From Butyrivibrio sp. (GTDB lineage Bacteria > Bacillota > Clostridia > Lachnospirales > Lachnospiraceae), in contig JAGAAO010000046.1 in the NCBI GenBank assembly GCA_017615275.1, positions 16,836-80,835 on the forward strand: a stretch of 64,000 nucleotides of DNA. Direction: 5' to 3'. Numbering within the stretch: the stretch's first letter is position 1; each line of letters begins with the position of its first letter. The notes below the pieces were generated by a model that had not been told where the DNA came from, made no database searches, and saw only the letters and a list, made by a program, of their open reading frames with translations. The translations under genes and the position numbers were made by a program. Shown here in pieces: positions 18,141-25,563 of this stretch.

Positions 18141-19526
18141 ATGGCAATACTTGCAGCATTTATGGTACCGCATCCGCCGCTTATAATTCCGGAAGTTGGA
18201 AAAGGCGGAGAGAACGCTGTTCGGGAAACTATAAGTTCATATGAAAATGTTGCGGAGCAGATAGCGGAGCTTAAGCCCGAGACAATTATAATCACAAGCC
18301 CGCACAGCACAATGTATTCCGATTATTTTCATATATCGCCCGGAGACCGTGCGGAGGGCTCGTTTGCAGGTTTCGGTGCACCGCAGGTTTCTTTTGACGA
18401 GGAATATGATGAGGAACTCAGGGAAGTTCTGTGCGATATAGCAGATGAGGGCGAATTTCCGGCGGGGATACTCGGGGAGAGAGAACCTGAGCTTGACCAC
18501 GGCACGATGGTTCCGCTCTTCTTCATCAGGAAGAAGTATAAAGAGGGAAAAATAATTCGCATCGGGCTTTCGGGAATCGGACTTTTGGAGCACTACAAGC
18601 TCGGAGAGATGATAAAGGAAGCCGTGGATAAAACGGGAAGGCGCGTTGTGCTGGTTGCAAGCGGCGATCTTTCACATAAATTAAAGGAACACGGTCCTTA
18701 CGGATTTGCCAAAGAAGGCCCTGAGTATGATGAGAAAATAATGGATGTTGCAAAGCGTGCCGCATTTGGCGAGATGTTTGAGTTCGGAGAGGATTTCTGC
18801 TACAAAGCTGCGGAGTGCGGTCACAGGTCTTTTGTCATAATGGCGGGAGCTCTGGACGGAATGGCAGTTGAGGCGAAAGTCTATTCACATCAGGATGTTA
18901 CAGGCGTTGGCTACGGAATTGCTTCTTTTTATCCCAAGGGAACTGATGAAACGAGGAGATTTCGCGCTGCTTACATGGAAAAGCTCATGGCAGGGTTAAA
19001 AGAAAAAGTGGCAAAATCGGATGAGTATGTGCGCCTTGCAAGAAAATCTCTTGAAAGCTACATTCTAAGTCGCGAAGTCATAGCTGTGCCCTCAGATCTT
19101 CCCGGTGAGATGCTCACGCAAAAAGCTGGTGCGTTTGTTTCAATACATAAGGCGGGTGAGCTAAGAGGTTGCATAGGAACCATACTTCCGACAACCGAGT
19201 GTGTGGCAAAAGAGATCATCAATAATGCTATCAGTGCTTCAACCAAGGATCCGCGCTTTATGCCGATAAGTCCCGATGAATTGCCGCTTCTTGATATCAA
19301 CGTTGATGTTCTCGGAGAGCCTGAAGAAATCTCATCTCCGGATGAACTTGATGTAAAGCGCTATGGAGTTATTGTATCCTGCGGAGCACGTCGAGGACTT
19401 CTTCTGCCCGATCTTGAAGGCGTCGATACGGTTGAGAGGCAGATAGAGATAGCGAGGCAGAAAGGCGGGATTGATGAAGATGAAGAGGTTAAACTTGAGC
19501 GTTTTGAAGTAGTCAGACACGTATAA
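18141..19526 (+). CDS. AmmeMemoRadiSam protein B-A fusion (Memo/LigB-like plus AMMECR1)
   Basis: A 461-residue fusion. Residues 1 to about 270 belong to the Memo/LigB class III extradiol dioxygenase-like fold, with metal-ligand candidates in VPHPPLIIPE, TSPHSTMYSD, DHGTMVPLF and ASGDLSH. Residues about 290-461 are an AMMECR1 domain with its hallmark LRGCIGT (about 341-347). In many genomes these domains are encoded separately (AmrB, AmrA) beside the radical SAM enzyme. Here they are fused and lie 28 bp after amrS with RBS GGGGG. The human homologues MEMO1 and AMMECR1 are also functionally obscure. Role: probable enzyme pair working on an AmrS-generated product, inferred. Confidence 0.88.
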   Translation: MAILAAFMVPHPPLIIPEVGKGGENAVRETISSYENVAEQIAELKPETIIITSPHSTMYSDYFHISPGDRAEGSFAGFGAPQVSFDEEYDEELREVLCDIADEGEFPAGILGEREPELDHGTMVPLFFIRKKYKEGKIIRIGLSGIGLLEHYKLGEMIKEAVDKTGRRVVLVASGDLSHKLKEHGPYGFAKEGPEYDEKIMDVAKRAAFGEMFEFGEDFCYKAAECGHRSFVIMAGALDGMAVEAKVYSHQDVTGVGYGIASFYPKGTDETRRFRAAYMEKLMAGLKEKVAKSDEYVRLARKSLESYILSREVIAVPSDLPGEMLTQKAGAFVSIHKAGELRGCIGTILPTTECVAKEIINNAISASTKDPRFMPISPDELPLLDINVDVLGEPEEISSPDELDVKRYGVIVSCGARRGLLLPDLEGVDTVERQIEIARQKGGIDEDEEVKLERFEVVRHV

Positions 19527-19597
19527 GGTATTTACATCACGGGAGAATTCCGATAGCATATTTAATGCTAAGTTTTTTTATTTAACAGGAGGCTCCT

Positions 19598-20188
19598 ATG
19601 TTTTGTCCTAAATGTGGAAAGAATCTTTCGGATGATGAGAGGTTTTGCACCGAGTGCGGAACACCGTTGCTCAATCCGGAATTTGATTCCGCTGTCACTT
19701 CTTCTCAGATTTCAAATAACGCGCAAATGCCAAGTGCACCGATGCCACAGGTACCAAGTGCACCGATGCAGCCGGCACCGTATTATCAACCTATGGGCTT
19801 CACACAACCGTCTTTTATATACAACACTTATATAAACAAGATGGATAGCTCCGCGAGTGCATGGATGGTAGTTGCTATATTGCAGATTATATTTGGCGTA
19901 GTGACACTGATTGTCGGAGTAGGAATAGTACTGATTCTTATGGGCATCTGGAATATTTCGCAGAGTAATAAGCTCAGGAACAATGTAAATTATTTTCGCC
20001 GTACACCGGCAGGAATTGTCGAGTATGTCGATAGTTCGGGAAGCGGAATATTGTGCCTGATAATAAATATATTTATAGGTGGACTTCCCGGGATTATCGG
20101 TGCAGCTATAGACATGAGCACAAAGAGTTATGGAAAAAATAACCGTCAGGCTTTGTGGGCTGTCGAATTCGGCGGAGGAATGGGCTGA
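19598..20188 (+). CDS. zinc-ribbon membrane protein
   Basis: A 196-residue protein with an N-terminal zinc ribbon (CPKCGK at 3-8, CTECGT at 17-22), a Pro/Met-rich flexible linker (about 45-75) and two hydrophobic segments (about 90-115 and 148-170). RBS CAGGAGG. Such zinc-ribbon plus membrane proteins are common in Clostridia, without a known role. Stands alone. Confidence 0.75.
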   Translation: MFCPKCGKNLSDDERFCTECGTPLLNPEFDSAVTSSQISNNAQMPSAPMPQVPSAPMQPAPYYQPMGFTQPSFIYNTYINKMDSSASAWMVVAILQIIFGVVTLIVGVGIVLILMGIWNISQSNKLRNNVNYFRRTPAGIVEYVDSSGSGILCLIINIFIGGLPGIIGAAIDMSTKSYGKNNRQALWAVEFGGGMG

Positions 20189-20254
20189 GTTTTAGGCAAT
20201 ACCTAAGTGTTAATGAGACTGTTTTTCATGATATGATGCGAGGGGGTATTTAGT

Positions 20255-20782
20255 ATGAATGAGACTTTGAAAGTATTGGAAAGTAGGCGTAGTTGCAGAA
20301 GTTTCAAGCCTGACATGATCAAAAAAGAAGAGCTTGATGCGATCATCAAAGCAGGCACATATGCTGCAACAGGTATGGGCAGGCAGAGCCCTATCATTAT
20401 TGCTGTGACAAATAAAGAGCTTCGAGATGCTATCTCAGAGGAAAACAGGAAAATCGGCGGATGGGCTGAAGATGTCGATCCGTTTTACGGAGCGCCTGTC
20501 ATTCTGATTGTCCTTGCGGATAAGAGTGCTCCGACTCATGTTTATGACGGATCGCTTGTAATGGGAAATCTCATGAATGCCGCAGCGAGTCTCGGTGTGA
20601 ACAGTATATGGATTCACAGAGCCAAGGAAGAATTTGATTCTGCCTTCGGAAAAGAGCTTCTTAAGAAGCTCGGCATTACGGGAGACTATGAAGGTATCGG
20701 ACATTGTGCGCTTGGATATGCTGATAAGCCCGTATCAGCACCTGCTCCGAGGAAAGAGAATTACGTTTATTACGTTGAATAA
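20255..20782 (+). CDS. nitroreductase-family FMN oxidoreductase
   Basis: A 175-residue nitroreductase-like flavoprotein. The N-terminal SRRSCRSFKPD motif binds FMN phosphate, followed by the GTYAATGMGRQSP segment. LMNAAASLGVNSIWIHR and GHCALGYADKP match the C-terminal half of the family. Uses NAD(P)H to reduce nitro, quinone or flavin substrates; the physiological substrate is not evident. RBS GAGGGGG. Confidence 0.88.
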   Translation: MNETLKVLESRRSCRSFKPDMIKKEELDAIIKAGTYAATGMGRQSPIIIAVTNKELRDAISEENRKIGGWAEDVDPFYGAPVILIVLADKSAPTHVYDGSLVMGNLMNAAASLGVNSIWIHRAKEEFDSAFGKELLKKLGITGDYEGIGHCALGYADKPVSAPAPRKENYVYYVE

Positions 20783-21307
20783 AATGAATTTGTAATGATA
20801 TCAGTGCTCGTAGTAATGCGGGCACTTTTTGAATAGGAAACTGTTACGAAACTGCTATTTGACAGTAAATATGATCCACTGTCGCCTGCGTATACTGCTG
20901 GGAGTGCTGGGCTTGCCTAGGGATACTACGAACACTACCGGTGGATCTTTACGTGAGAGCTTGCCTAAAAATGGGACAATTCACGTAAATTTTTTCGGAA
21001 ATGGAGTTTCTTTACGTGAGAGCTTGCAAAAAAACAGAGAGATTCACGTAAATTTTTCCGGAAATCGGAATATTTTACGTGAGGACTAGTGCAAAAGCTG
21101 GAGCTATTCACGTAAATCTTGTCGGAGATAGTAATATTTTACGTGAGACGTTACTCCAAAAACGGAACGATTCACGTAAGCTGGATTCAATCCGGTTTTA
21201 ACAGCGAGATAGAGGGCAAGCCCTTTATTGTTGAACACCCGAGATTGCTAAGGAAACACAGATCAATTCAGCGTAGGCAATCAATTAAACATAACAGGAG
21301 AAAAAAG
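20783..21307. other. long intergenic region carrying the ACGTGA array
   Basis: No credible gene in 525 bases. It holds four tandem 63-64-bp units (listed separately at 20948-21179). An open frame at 20829-21089 translates the first units into a repeated 21-residue pattern, but unit 3 is 64 bp long and shifts frame, arguing against a selected protein. Confidence 0.7.
20948..21179. repeat. four tandem ~63-bp units, each with inverted ACGTGA arms
   Basis: Each unit has TTTACGTGA at its start and TTCACGTAA about 32 bases later. Forward arms begin at 20948, 21011, 21074 and 21138; reverse arms at 20980, 21043, 21107 and 21171. Half-sites thus alternate in direction every 31-33 bases, close to three turns of B-DNA. 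Between-unit DNA (for example TTTTTCGGAAATGG) is also partly conserved in units 1-3. All eight half-sites keep the core ACGTGA/TCACGT unchanged while the intervening bases vary, pointing to selection on the arms as protein-binding sites or hairpins. Confidence 0.85.
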
Positions 21308-21853
21308 ATGGAATTACATTTGGGGAGACCGGAATCAACCGAATGGCGCCTTCCGAGAGAGGCGCGTACATACGATTTTTTGGATAAGTTGGGGATTGAA
21401 TACTACAGAACGGATCACGAGGCTGCGAGTACGATGGAAGCATGCAACGAGATAGACGGAATACTTGGAGTTGTTATTTGCAAGAATCTTTTTCTTTGCA
21501 ACAGACAGAAGACCAATTTCTATTTACTTATGATGCCGGGCGATAAGAAGTTCAAGACAAAAGAGCTGTCGTCGCAGATCGGATCAGCAAGACTCTCTTT
21601 TGCAGAACCTGAAGATATGTTGAAATATCTTGATATCGAGCCCGGATCGGTAAGTGTGATGGGACTTATGAATGACAAGGATCACGCGGTTCAGCTGCTT
21701 ATTGATGAAGATGTACTGAAGGAAGAAAACCTCGGTTGCCACCCTTGTGTGTGCACTTCAAGCCTTAGGCTCAAGACTTCTGATGTTATAGAGAAGTTCT
21801 TACCGGCAACGGGTCACAGCTATAAGACGGTGCATCTTGTCGGCGAAGATTGA
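21308..21853 (+). CDS. YbaK/ProX-type aminoacyl-tRNA deacylase
   Basis: A 181-residue stand-alone editing protein of the YbaK/ProX(PrdX) family, which hydrolyses mischarged tRNA such as Ala-tRNA(Pro). Family features include EYYRTDHEAASTMEAC, the catalytic-site lysine region VVICKNLFLCN and GSVSVMGLMNDKDHAVQLLID. The in-frame extension to 21119 runs into the repeat array; the ATG at 21308 follows CAGGAGAAAAAA and is chosen. Specificity (alanine or cysteine mischarging) is not decided from sequence. Confidence 0.85.
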   Translation: MELHLGRPESTEWRLPREARTYDFLDKLGIEYYRTDHEAASTMEACNEIDGILGVVICKNLFLCNRQKTNFYLLMMPGDKKFKTKELSSQIGSARLSFAEPEDMLKYLDIEPGSVSVMGLMNDKDHAVQLLIDEDVLKEENLGCHPCVCTSSLRLKTSDVIEKFLPATGHSYKTVHLVGED

Positions 21854-21861
21854 GTGAGTAT

Positions 21862-22383
21862 ATGGATAAAAAAGATTTTTATGAATTTGAGGTTAAAGCC
21901 TCGGTTTTATGGAAAATAATTGGATTTTTTGTCGTGTCTTGCGTTGTGCTTATATGGCTTCCCTTTCTTTGTATGACAATCGAAGGTTTTAAGAATGGAG
22001 AAGCAATGGGGCTGATCTTTGTACCTTGGGTTTGGTGCTTTTTCTGTATAGATTATAGGATGGCCGATTTATTCTATAGCAGAATAAAAATTGATAAAAG
22101 AAATAGGACGATTGAAATAAGAAGATTATTCAGATTTAAGAAAGTAATTTCGGTAGATAATATAAAAAGATGGAGAAGAGTAAGCGTGCGTTCCCGCGGT
22201 GGGTATACAACTGAATGTATATATATGTACTATGGTAATTCCAAGCTTTTGTTAAATGAAGTTTATAAAGATTATGTTCGCTTTAGTTGTTTTATACAGC
22301 AATATGCAGGGAATAAGTGTGTTATGAGAACCTCTTTCCAAAATATGCTGGATGATATGAGATATTTCTTGACGATAAATTGA
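21862..22383 (+). CDS. membrane protein with PH-like C-terminal domain, unknown
   Basis: A 173-residue protein with two membrane segments (about 13-35 and 46-65) and a cytosolic part with alternating strands (SRIKIDKRNRTIEIRR, KKVISVDNIKRWRRV) like bacterial PH-type domains of small membrane proteins. A TTG at 21850, overlapping the previous stop, is also possible; the ATG at 21862 is taken because it gives the natural N-terminus. Its base composition is more AT-rich than its neighbours. No specific function. Confidence 0.6.
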   Translation: MDKKDFYEFEVKASVLWKIIGFFVVSCVVLIWLPFLCMTIEGFKNGEAMGLIFVPWVWCFFCIDYRMADLFYSRIKIDKRNRTIEIRRLFRFKKVISVDNIKRWRRVSVRSRGGYTTECIYMYYGNSKLLLNEVYKDYVRFSCFIQQYAGNKCVMRTSFQNMLDDMRYFLTIN

Positions 22384-22410
22384 AACACAAAAGCTAATGA
22401 AAAAAACTAT

Positions 22411-22427
22411 CATAGATTTGATCTATG
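22411..22427. promoter_or_regulatory. palindrome upstream of the MetE-like gene
   Basis: CATAGAT-TTG-ATCTATG, a perfect 7-bp inverted repeat with a 3-base centre, lies about 95 bp before the start. It has the size of a LysR- or MtaR-type operator; no regulator is adjacent. Confidence 0.4.
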
Positions 22428-22519
22428 AATAACATCAAAAACTAAATATTTTTAATTATAAAAATTTACTGCTAGAATGTCCTCATTGAATCAAAGCACC
22501 GAACGGGAGGACATATATA

Positions 22520-23638
22520 ATGAGCAGAATAACAACACCACAGAGATATGATTTTGTCGGAAGCTTCCTTCGTCCGCAGGCACTTAAGGATGCAAAGGCG
22601 GCGTTTAACGAAGGTAAGATCAGAGAAGAGGAATTCAACAAAGTAGTTGAAGAAGAGATAAAGAAAGTTGTCGCTAAGCAGAAAGAGCTTGGCTATCACG
22701 TGATCACTGACGGTGAGTTCAGAAGAACATTCTGGCATCTTGATTTTATGTGGGGATTTGAAGGTGTGGATCACAAGGCTACGGGAAACGGAGTTCCTTT
22801 TAACGGAGAGCTTGCGGTACTTGATGATACATTCCTTACAGGTAAGATCAAGGCTAAGGCACATCCTTTTGTCGAGTATTACAAATTCCTTAAGCAGTTT
22901 GAGGATGAGAACACTGTTGCGAAGTACACGATCCCTTCGCCTGCTCAGACATTCCAGCAGATGATCGTACCATATAATTACGAAAATACAAGAAAGTTCT
23001 ATCCTACAAACGATGAGCTCATAGAGGATGTGGCTGCAGCGTATCGTGATGTGATAAAGCAGTTCTACGATGCAGGCTGCCGCAATCTTCAGTTTGATGA
23101 TTGCACATGGGGCGCCATCGTTGGAGATGCCGCAGAACTCAGATATAAGGCTCTAGGTATAGATCTTGAGGAAGTTAAGGATCAGCTCCTTAAAGTCAAC
23201 AACCTTGCACTTGAAGGTAAGCCCGCAGATATGGTTATCACGTCACACATATGCAGAGGTAACTATCATTCAACTTACTTTACAAGTGGTGCATATGATA
23301 CCGTTGCGAATCATGTATTTGCCAAAGAAAATGTTGACGCACTTTTCCTTGAGTATGACGATGAGCGTTCAGGCGGCTTTGCACCTCTTGCAAAGGTGTC
23401 ACCCGATAAGAAAGTTGTTCTTGGACTTATCACAACCAAGTCACCCGTACTTGAGGATAAGGATGCGGTTATCGCAAGAATCAAGGATGCTGCGCAGTAC
23501 GTACCGCTCGACAGGCTTTACTTAAGCCCTCAGTGTGGTTTTGCATCTTGCGAGATCGGAAATAAGCTTACTGAAGAAGAGCAGTGGGCTAAGCTCAAGC
23601 TTGTAAAAGAGATTGCGGAAGAAGTTTGGGGTAAATAA
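22520..23638 (+). CDS. MetE C-terminal-like (YxjG/YxjH-type) methyltransferase
   Basis: A 372-residue protein related to the catalytic half of cobalamin-independent methionine synthase, as in B. subtilis YxjG/YxjH. Zinc-site candidates are H and C in TSHICRGN (about 239-246) and the late cysteine in LSPQCGF. The family probably methylates homocysteine or a related thiol using a donor other than the full MetE system. It lacks the MetE N-terminal half. Good RBS GGGAGG. An almost identical copy of its last bases occurs at 25132-25268, evidence of a local duplication. Connection with the sulfur island 5 kb away is plausible. Confidence 0.85.
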   Translation: MSRITTPQRYDFVGSFLRPQALKDAKAAFNEGKIREEEFNKVVEEEIKKVVAKQKELGYHVITDGEFRRTFWHLDFMWGFEGVDHKATGNGVPFNGELAVLDDTFLTGKIKAKAHPFVEYYKFLKQFEDENTVAKYTIPSPAQTFQQMIVPYNYENTRKFYPTNDELIEDVAAAYRDVIKQFYDAGCRNLQFDDCTWGAIVGDAAELRYKALGIDLEEVKDQLLKVNNLALEGKPADMVITSHICRGNYHSTYFTSGAYDTVANHVFAKENVDALFLEYDDERSGGFAPLAKVSPDKKVVLGLITTKSPVLEDKDAVIARIKDAAQYVPLDRLYLSPQCGFASCEIGNKLTEEEQWAKLKLVKEIAEEVWGK

Positions 23639-23662
23639 AGAGAAATCATCAGGATGTTCAAC

Positions 23663-23721
23663 AGAAGTGACATTTTTGCAATGACAAAATGTCACTTCTG
23701 CTATATAATAGTGTCACTTCT
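23663..23721 (+). promoter_or_regulatory. operator-promoter of the AlbA_2-type gene
   Basis: AGAAGTGACATTTT (23663-23676) and its exact complement (23686-23699) form a 14-bp inverted repeat, and a third TGTCACTTCT lies at 23712-23721. A promoter ATGACA (23681-23686), 17-base spacer, TATAAT (23704-23709) is interleaved with them. The third site abuts the RBS. Strong evidence for repression by a TGTCACTTCT-binding protein, probably the gene's own product. Confidence 0.75.
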
Positions 23722-23736
23722 AATCAGGAGGGGCAT

Positions 23737-25095
23737 ATGGTGAATTTAGGAAAAGAGACAGAAACACTTGAATTTAAGAAAACGACAGGTGAGATGAAGG
23801 CTGCGATGATTTCAATTGCATCCATCTTAAACAAACATGGAGTAGGAACGCTGTATTTTGGAGTAAAACCCAATGGTGATGTTACTGGTCAAGAAGTATC
23901 AGAATCATCCTTGAGAGATGTATCTAGAGCAGTATATGAAACAATACGACCTCAGATTTATCCAGCAATACAGTAAGAGATGTTTGATGGAGTCAGTACT
24001 ATAAAAGTTGAATTTAGCGGCGAATGTTCACCATATTCGGCTGGAGGAAGATATTATCTTAGAACGGCAGATGAAGATCGAGAAGTGTCACCCGAGGAAT
24101 TAAAGGTATTCTTTGGGGCTAATAAGTACCGCGAAAAGTGGGAAAAAGGCATATCGGAGCTTACTGAAAAACAAGTGGATCGTCATGCTGTAAAAAACTT
24201 TTGGCAAAATGCGGTTACTGCAGGAAGAATGCCAGAGGGAAGATATACTTGTTCAAACATTCTGAAGCGATTTGGACTTGTGAAAAATGGTTTTTTGACT
24301 CATGCAGGTGAAGCTTTATTTGGTAATAATCATCCTATAACATTGAAAGTGGGGATATTTGCTACTGATGAAAAGTTGACCATCTTAGACATGAAAGTTA
24401 TTGAAGACAATATTTTTAATTTGCTGAGACTTGCTGAGGAATACATACTTTCTAATATACGATGGAGAGTCGAAATTGGGAGTATGGAAAGGTATGAGAT
24501 ACCTGAAGTGCCAGTGGCTGTTGTCAGAGAAGTTTTGGCAAACAGTTTTGCTCATGCTATTTATGGAGGGAGAACAACACATGAGATTTGCATTCACCCG
24601 GGGAAGATTACAATCTATAGTCCGGGAGAATATGCCAGTAAATATAAGCCTGAGGATTATATAGAACAGGATCTGGAATCTGAGATAAGAAATCCTATGA
24701 TATCCAAAATTCTGTTTTTGAATAAGTCGATTGAAAAATTTGGAAGTGGTTTTAAGCGTATTGACAGTTTGTGTAAAGATGCGGGTGTTGAGTATTCATA
24801 TGTGAGTGGAGAAAACGGATTCAAATTTGTAATTAAGCGGAATCCGGTAAGTGGCATTACCAATGTCACTACTGATGTCACTACCAATGTCACTTCTGAG
24901 AGTGATTTAAATAACACAGAGAAGACGATATTAGCAATACTAAGGGTTCGACCAGATGCGTCAAGAGATGAACTTGCAGAAAAGACTTTTAAGACGGTTC
25001 GTACAGTACAGCGTACTTTGAACTCACTTAGAGAAAAAGGTTACATCGAACGCGAAGGAGCAAAGCAAAATACCATTTGGAAGATAAAAAAATAA
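23737..25095 (+). pseudogene. AlbA_2/RecG-related DNA-binding ATPase-like regulator, interrupted by a stop
   Basis: The first part (79 codons from the ATG at 23737, RBS AGGAGGGG) is an AlbA_2 (Schlafen-like) DNA-binding domain: ETETLEFKKTTGEMKAAMIS and NKHGVGTLYFGVKPNGDVTG. A TAA at 23974-23976 stops it, and reading continues in the same frame after one codon through the rest of the domain (SPYSAGGRYYLRTADEDREV), the divergent ATPase/HATPase-like middle and a C-terminal winged helix (RDELAEKTFKTVRTVQRTL). A single nonsense mutation is the simplest reading; a re-start at the ATG at 23980 could still make a 371-residue protein. Flanked by copies of the MetE-like tail. Confidence 0.8.
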
Positions 25096-25131
25096 AATGG
25101 TGTTGATTGTAGAAGGATTGGGAAATCGGTC

Positions 25132-25268
25132 CTTTTCCTTGAGTATGACGATGAGCGTTCAAGCAGCTTTTTGCATCTTGTGACATTGGAAATAAGCTTA
25201 CTGAAGAAGAGCAGTGGGCTAAGCTCAAGCTTGTAAAAGAGATTGCGGAAGAAGTTTGGGGTAAATAA
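25132..25268 (+). pseudogene. duplicated, internally deleted 3' end of the MetE-like gene
   Basis: 25132-25170 matches 23342-23380 with two changes, and 25171-25267 matches 23541-23637 with a handful of changes, the last 67 bases identical. The 160 bases between are missing. The copy ends just past GGTAAATAAA, where the two sequences diverge. It is a recent duplication and deletion around the AlbA_2-type gene. Confidence 0.9.
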
Positions 25269-25289
25269 AAAGCATTAGTATATAAATTA

Positions 25290-25325
25290 AGAAAACCTCG
25301 GGCCAAATATGCTCGAGGTTTTCTG
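25290..25325 (+). terminator. intrinsic terminator beyond the MetE-tail copy
   Basis: AGAAAACCTCG pairs with CGAGGTTTTCT across a 13-base loop. No such hairpin follows the intact gene at 23638, so this may be its original terminator, displaced by the inserted gene. Confidence 0.75.
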
Positions 25326-25335
25326 ATATAAAAAT

Positions 25336-25389
25336 TTACCAAGTAAGCCAGCCGACATCGCCCACTCTTATCATGCCATAACCTTTCAT
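25336..25389 (-). pseudogene. 5' stub of a zinc alcohol dehydrogenase
   Basis: On the minus strand an ATG with RBS AAAGGAG encodes MKGYGMIRVGDVGWLTW and then stops. The first residues match the start of the NADP-dependent secondary alcohol dehydrogenases of Clostridia (pattern MKGFAMLGIxKxGWIE). The rest of the gene is absent; downstream sequence is the terminator and MetE scrap. Only 17 codons, so the call rests on that N-terminal match plus the intact RBS. Confidence 0.6.
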
Positions 25390-25438
25390 AACAAATGCTC
25401 CTTTCGCAACAAATTTTTAGTCATAATATCATTTTATA

Positions 25439-25450
25439 ACGAAATTTCGT
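25439..25450. promoter_or_regulatory. 12-bp palindrome upstream of the dehydrogenase stub
   Basis: ACGAAATTTCGT is a perfect palindrome 50 bp upstream of the stub's ATG; likely an operator that outlived its gene. Confidence 0.4.
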
Positions 25451-25563
25451 CTGTCGCACAATTAAATGGTATGAAAATAGCGTTAATTGCATAGACATGA
25501 AACACCACTTGATATATGGTTATAAAGCAATAATAAAATGATAGTTTAACGAAGGTGTTTCTT

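Larger units (their letters stand above)
25096..25563. other. intergenic decay zone
   Basis: Contains a truncated copy of the MetE-like 3' end (25132-25268), a terminator (25290-25325), the 5' stub of an alcohol dehydrogenase on the minus strand (25336-25389) and its palindrome (25439-25450). The remaining bases to 25563 form the leader of the MATE gene. Confidence 0.75.

Noticed and set aside
20829-21089. An 86-residue repeat protein encoded over the array
   Set aside because: No ribosome binding site; the reading frame is lost in unit 3 (64 bp), while the DNA arms stay constant.
20948-21179. CRISPR array
   Set aside because: The repeat is short and inverted, the would-be spacers are partly conserved between units, and no cas genes are near.
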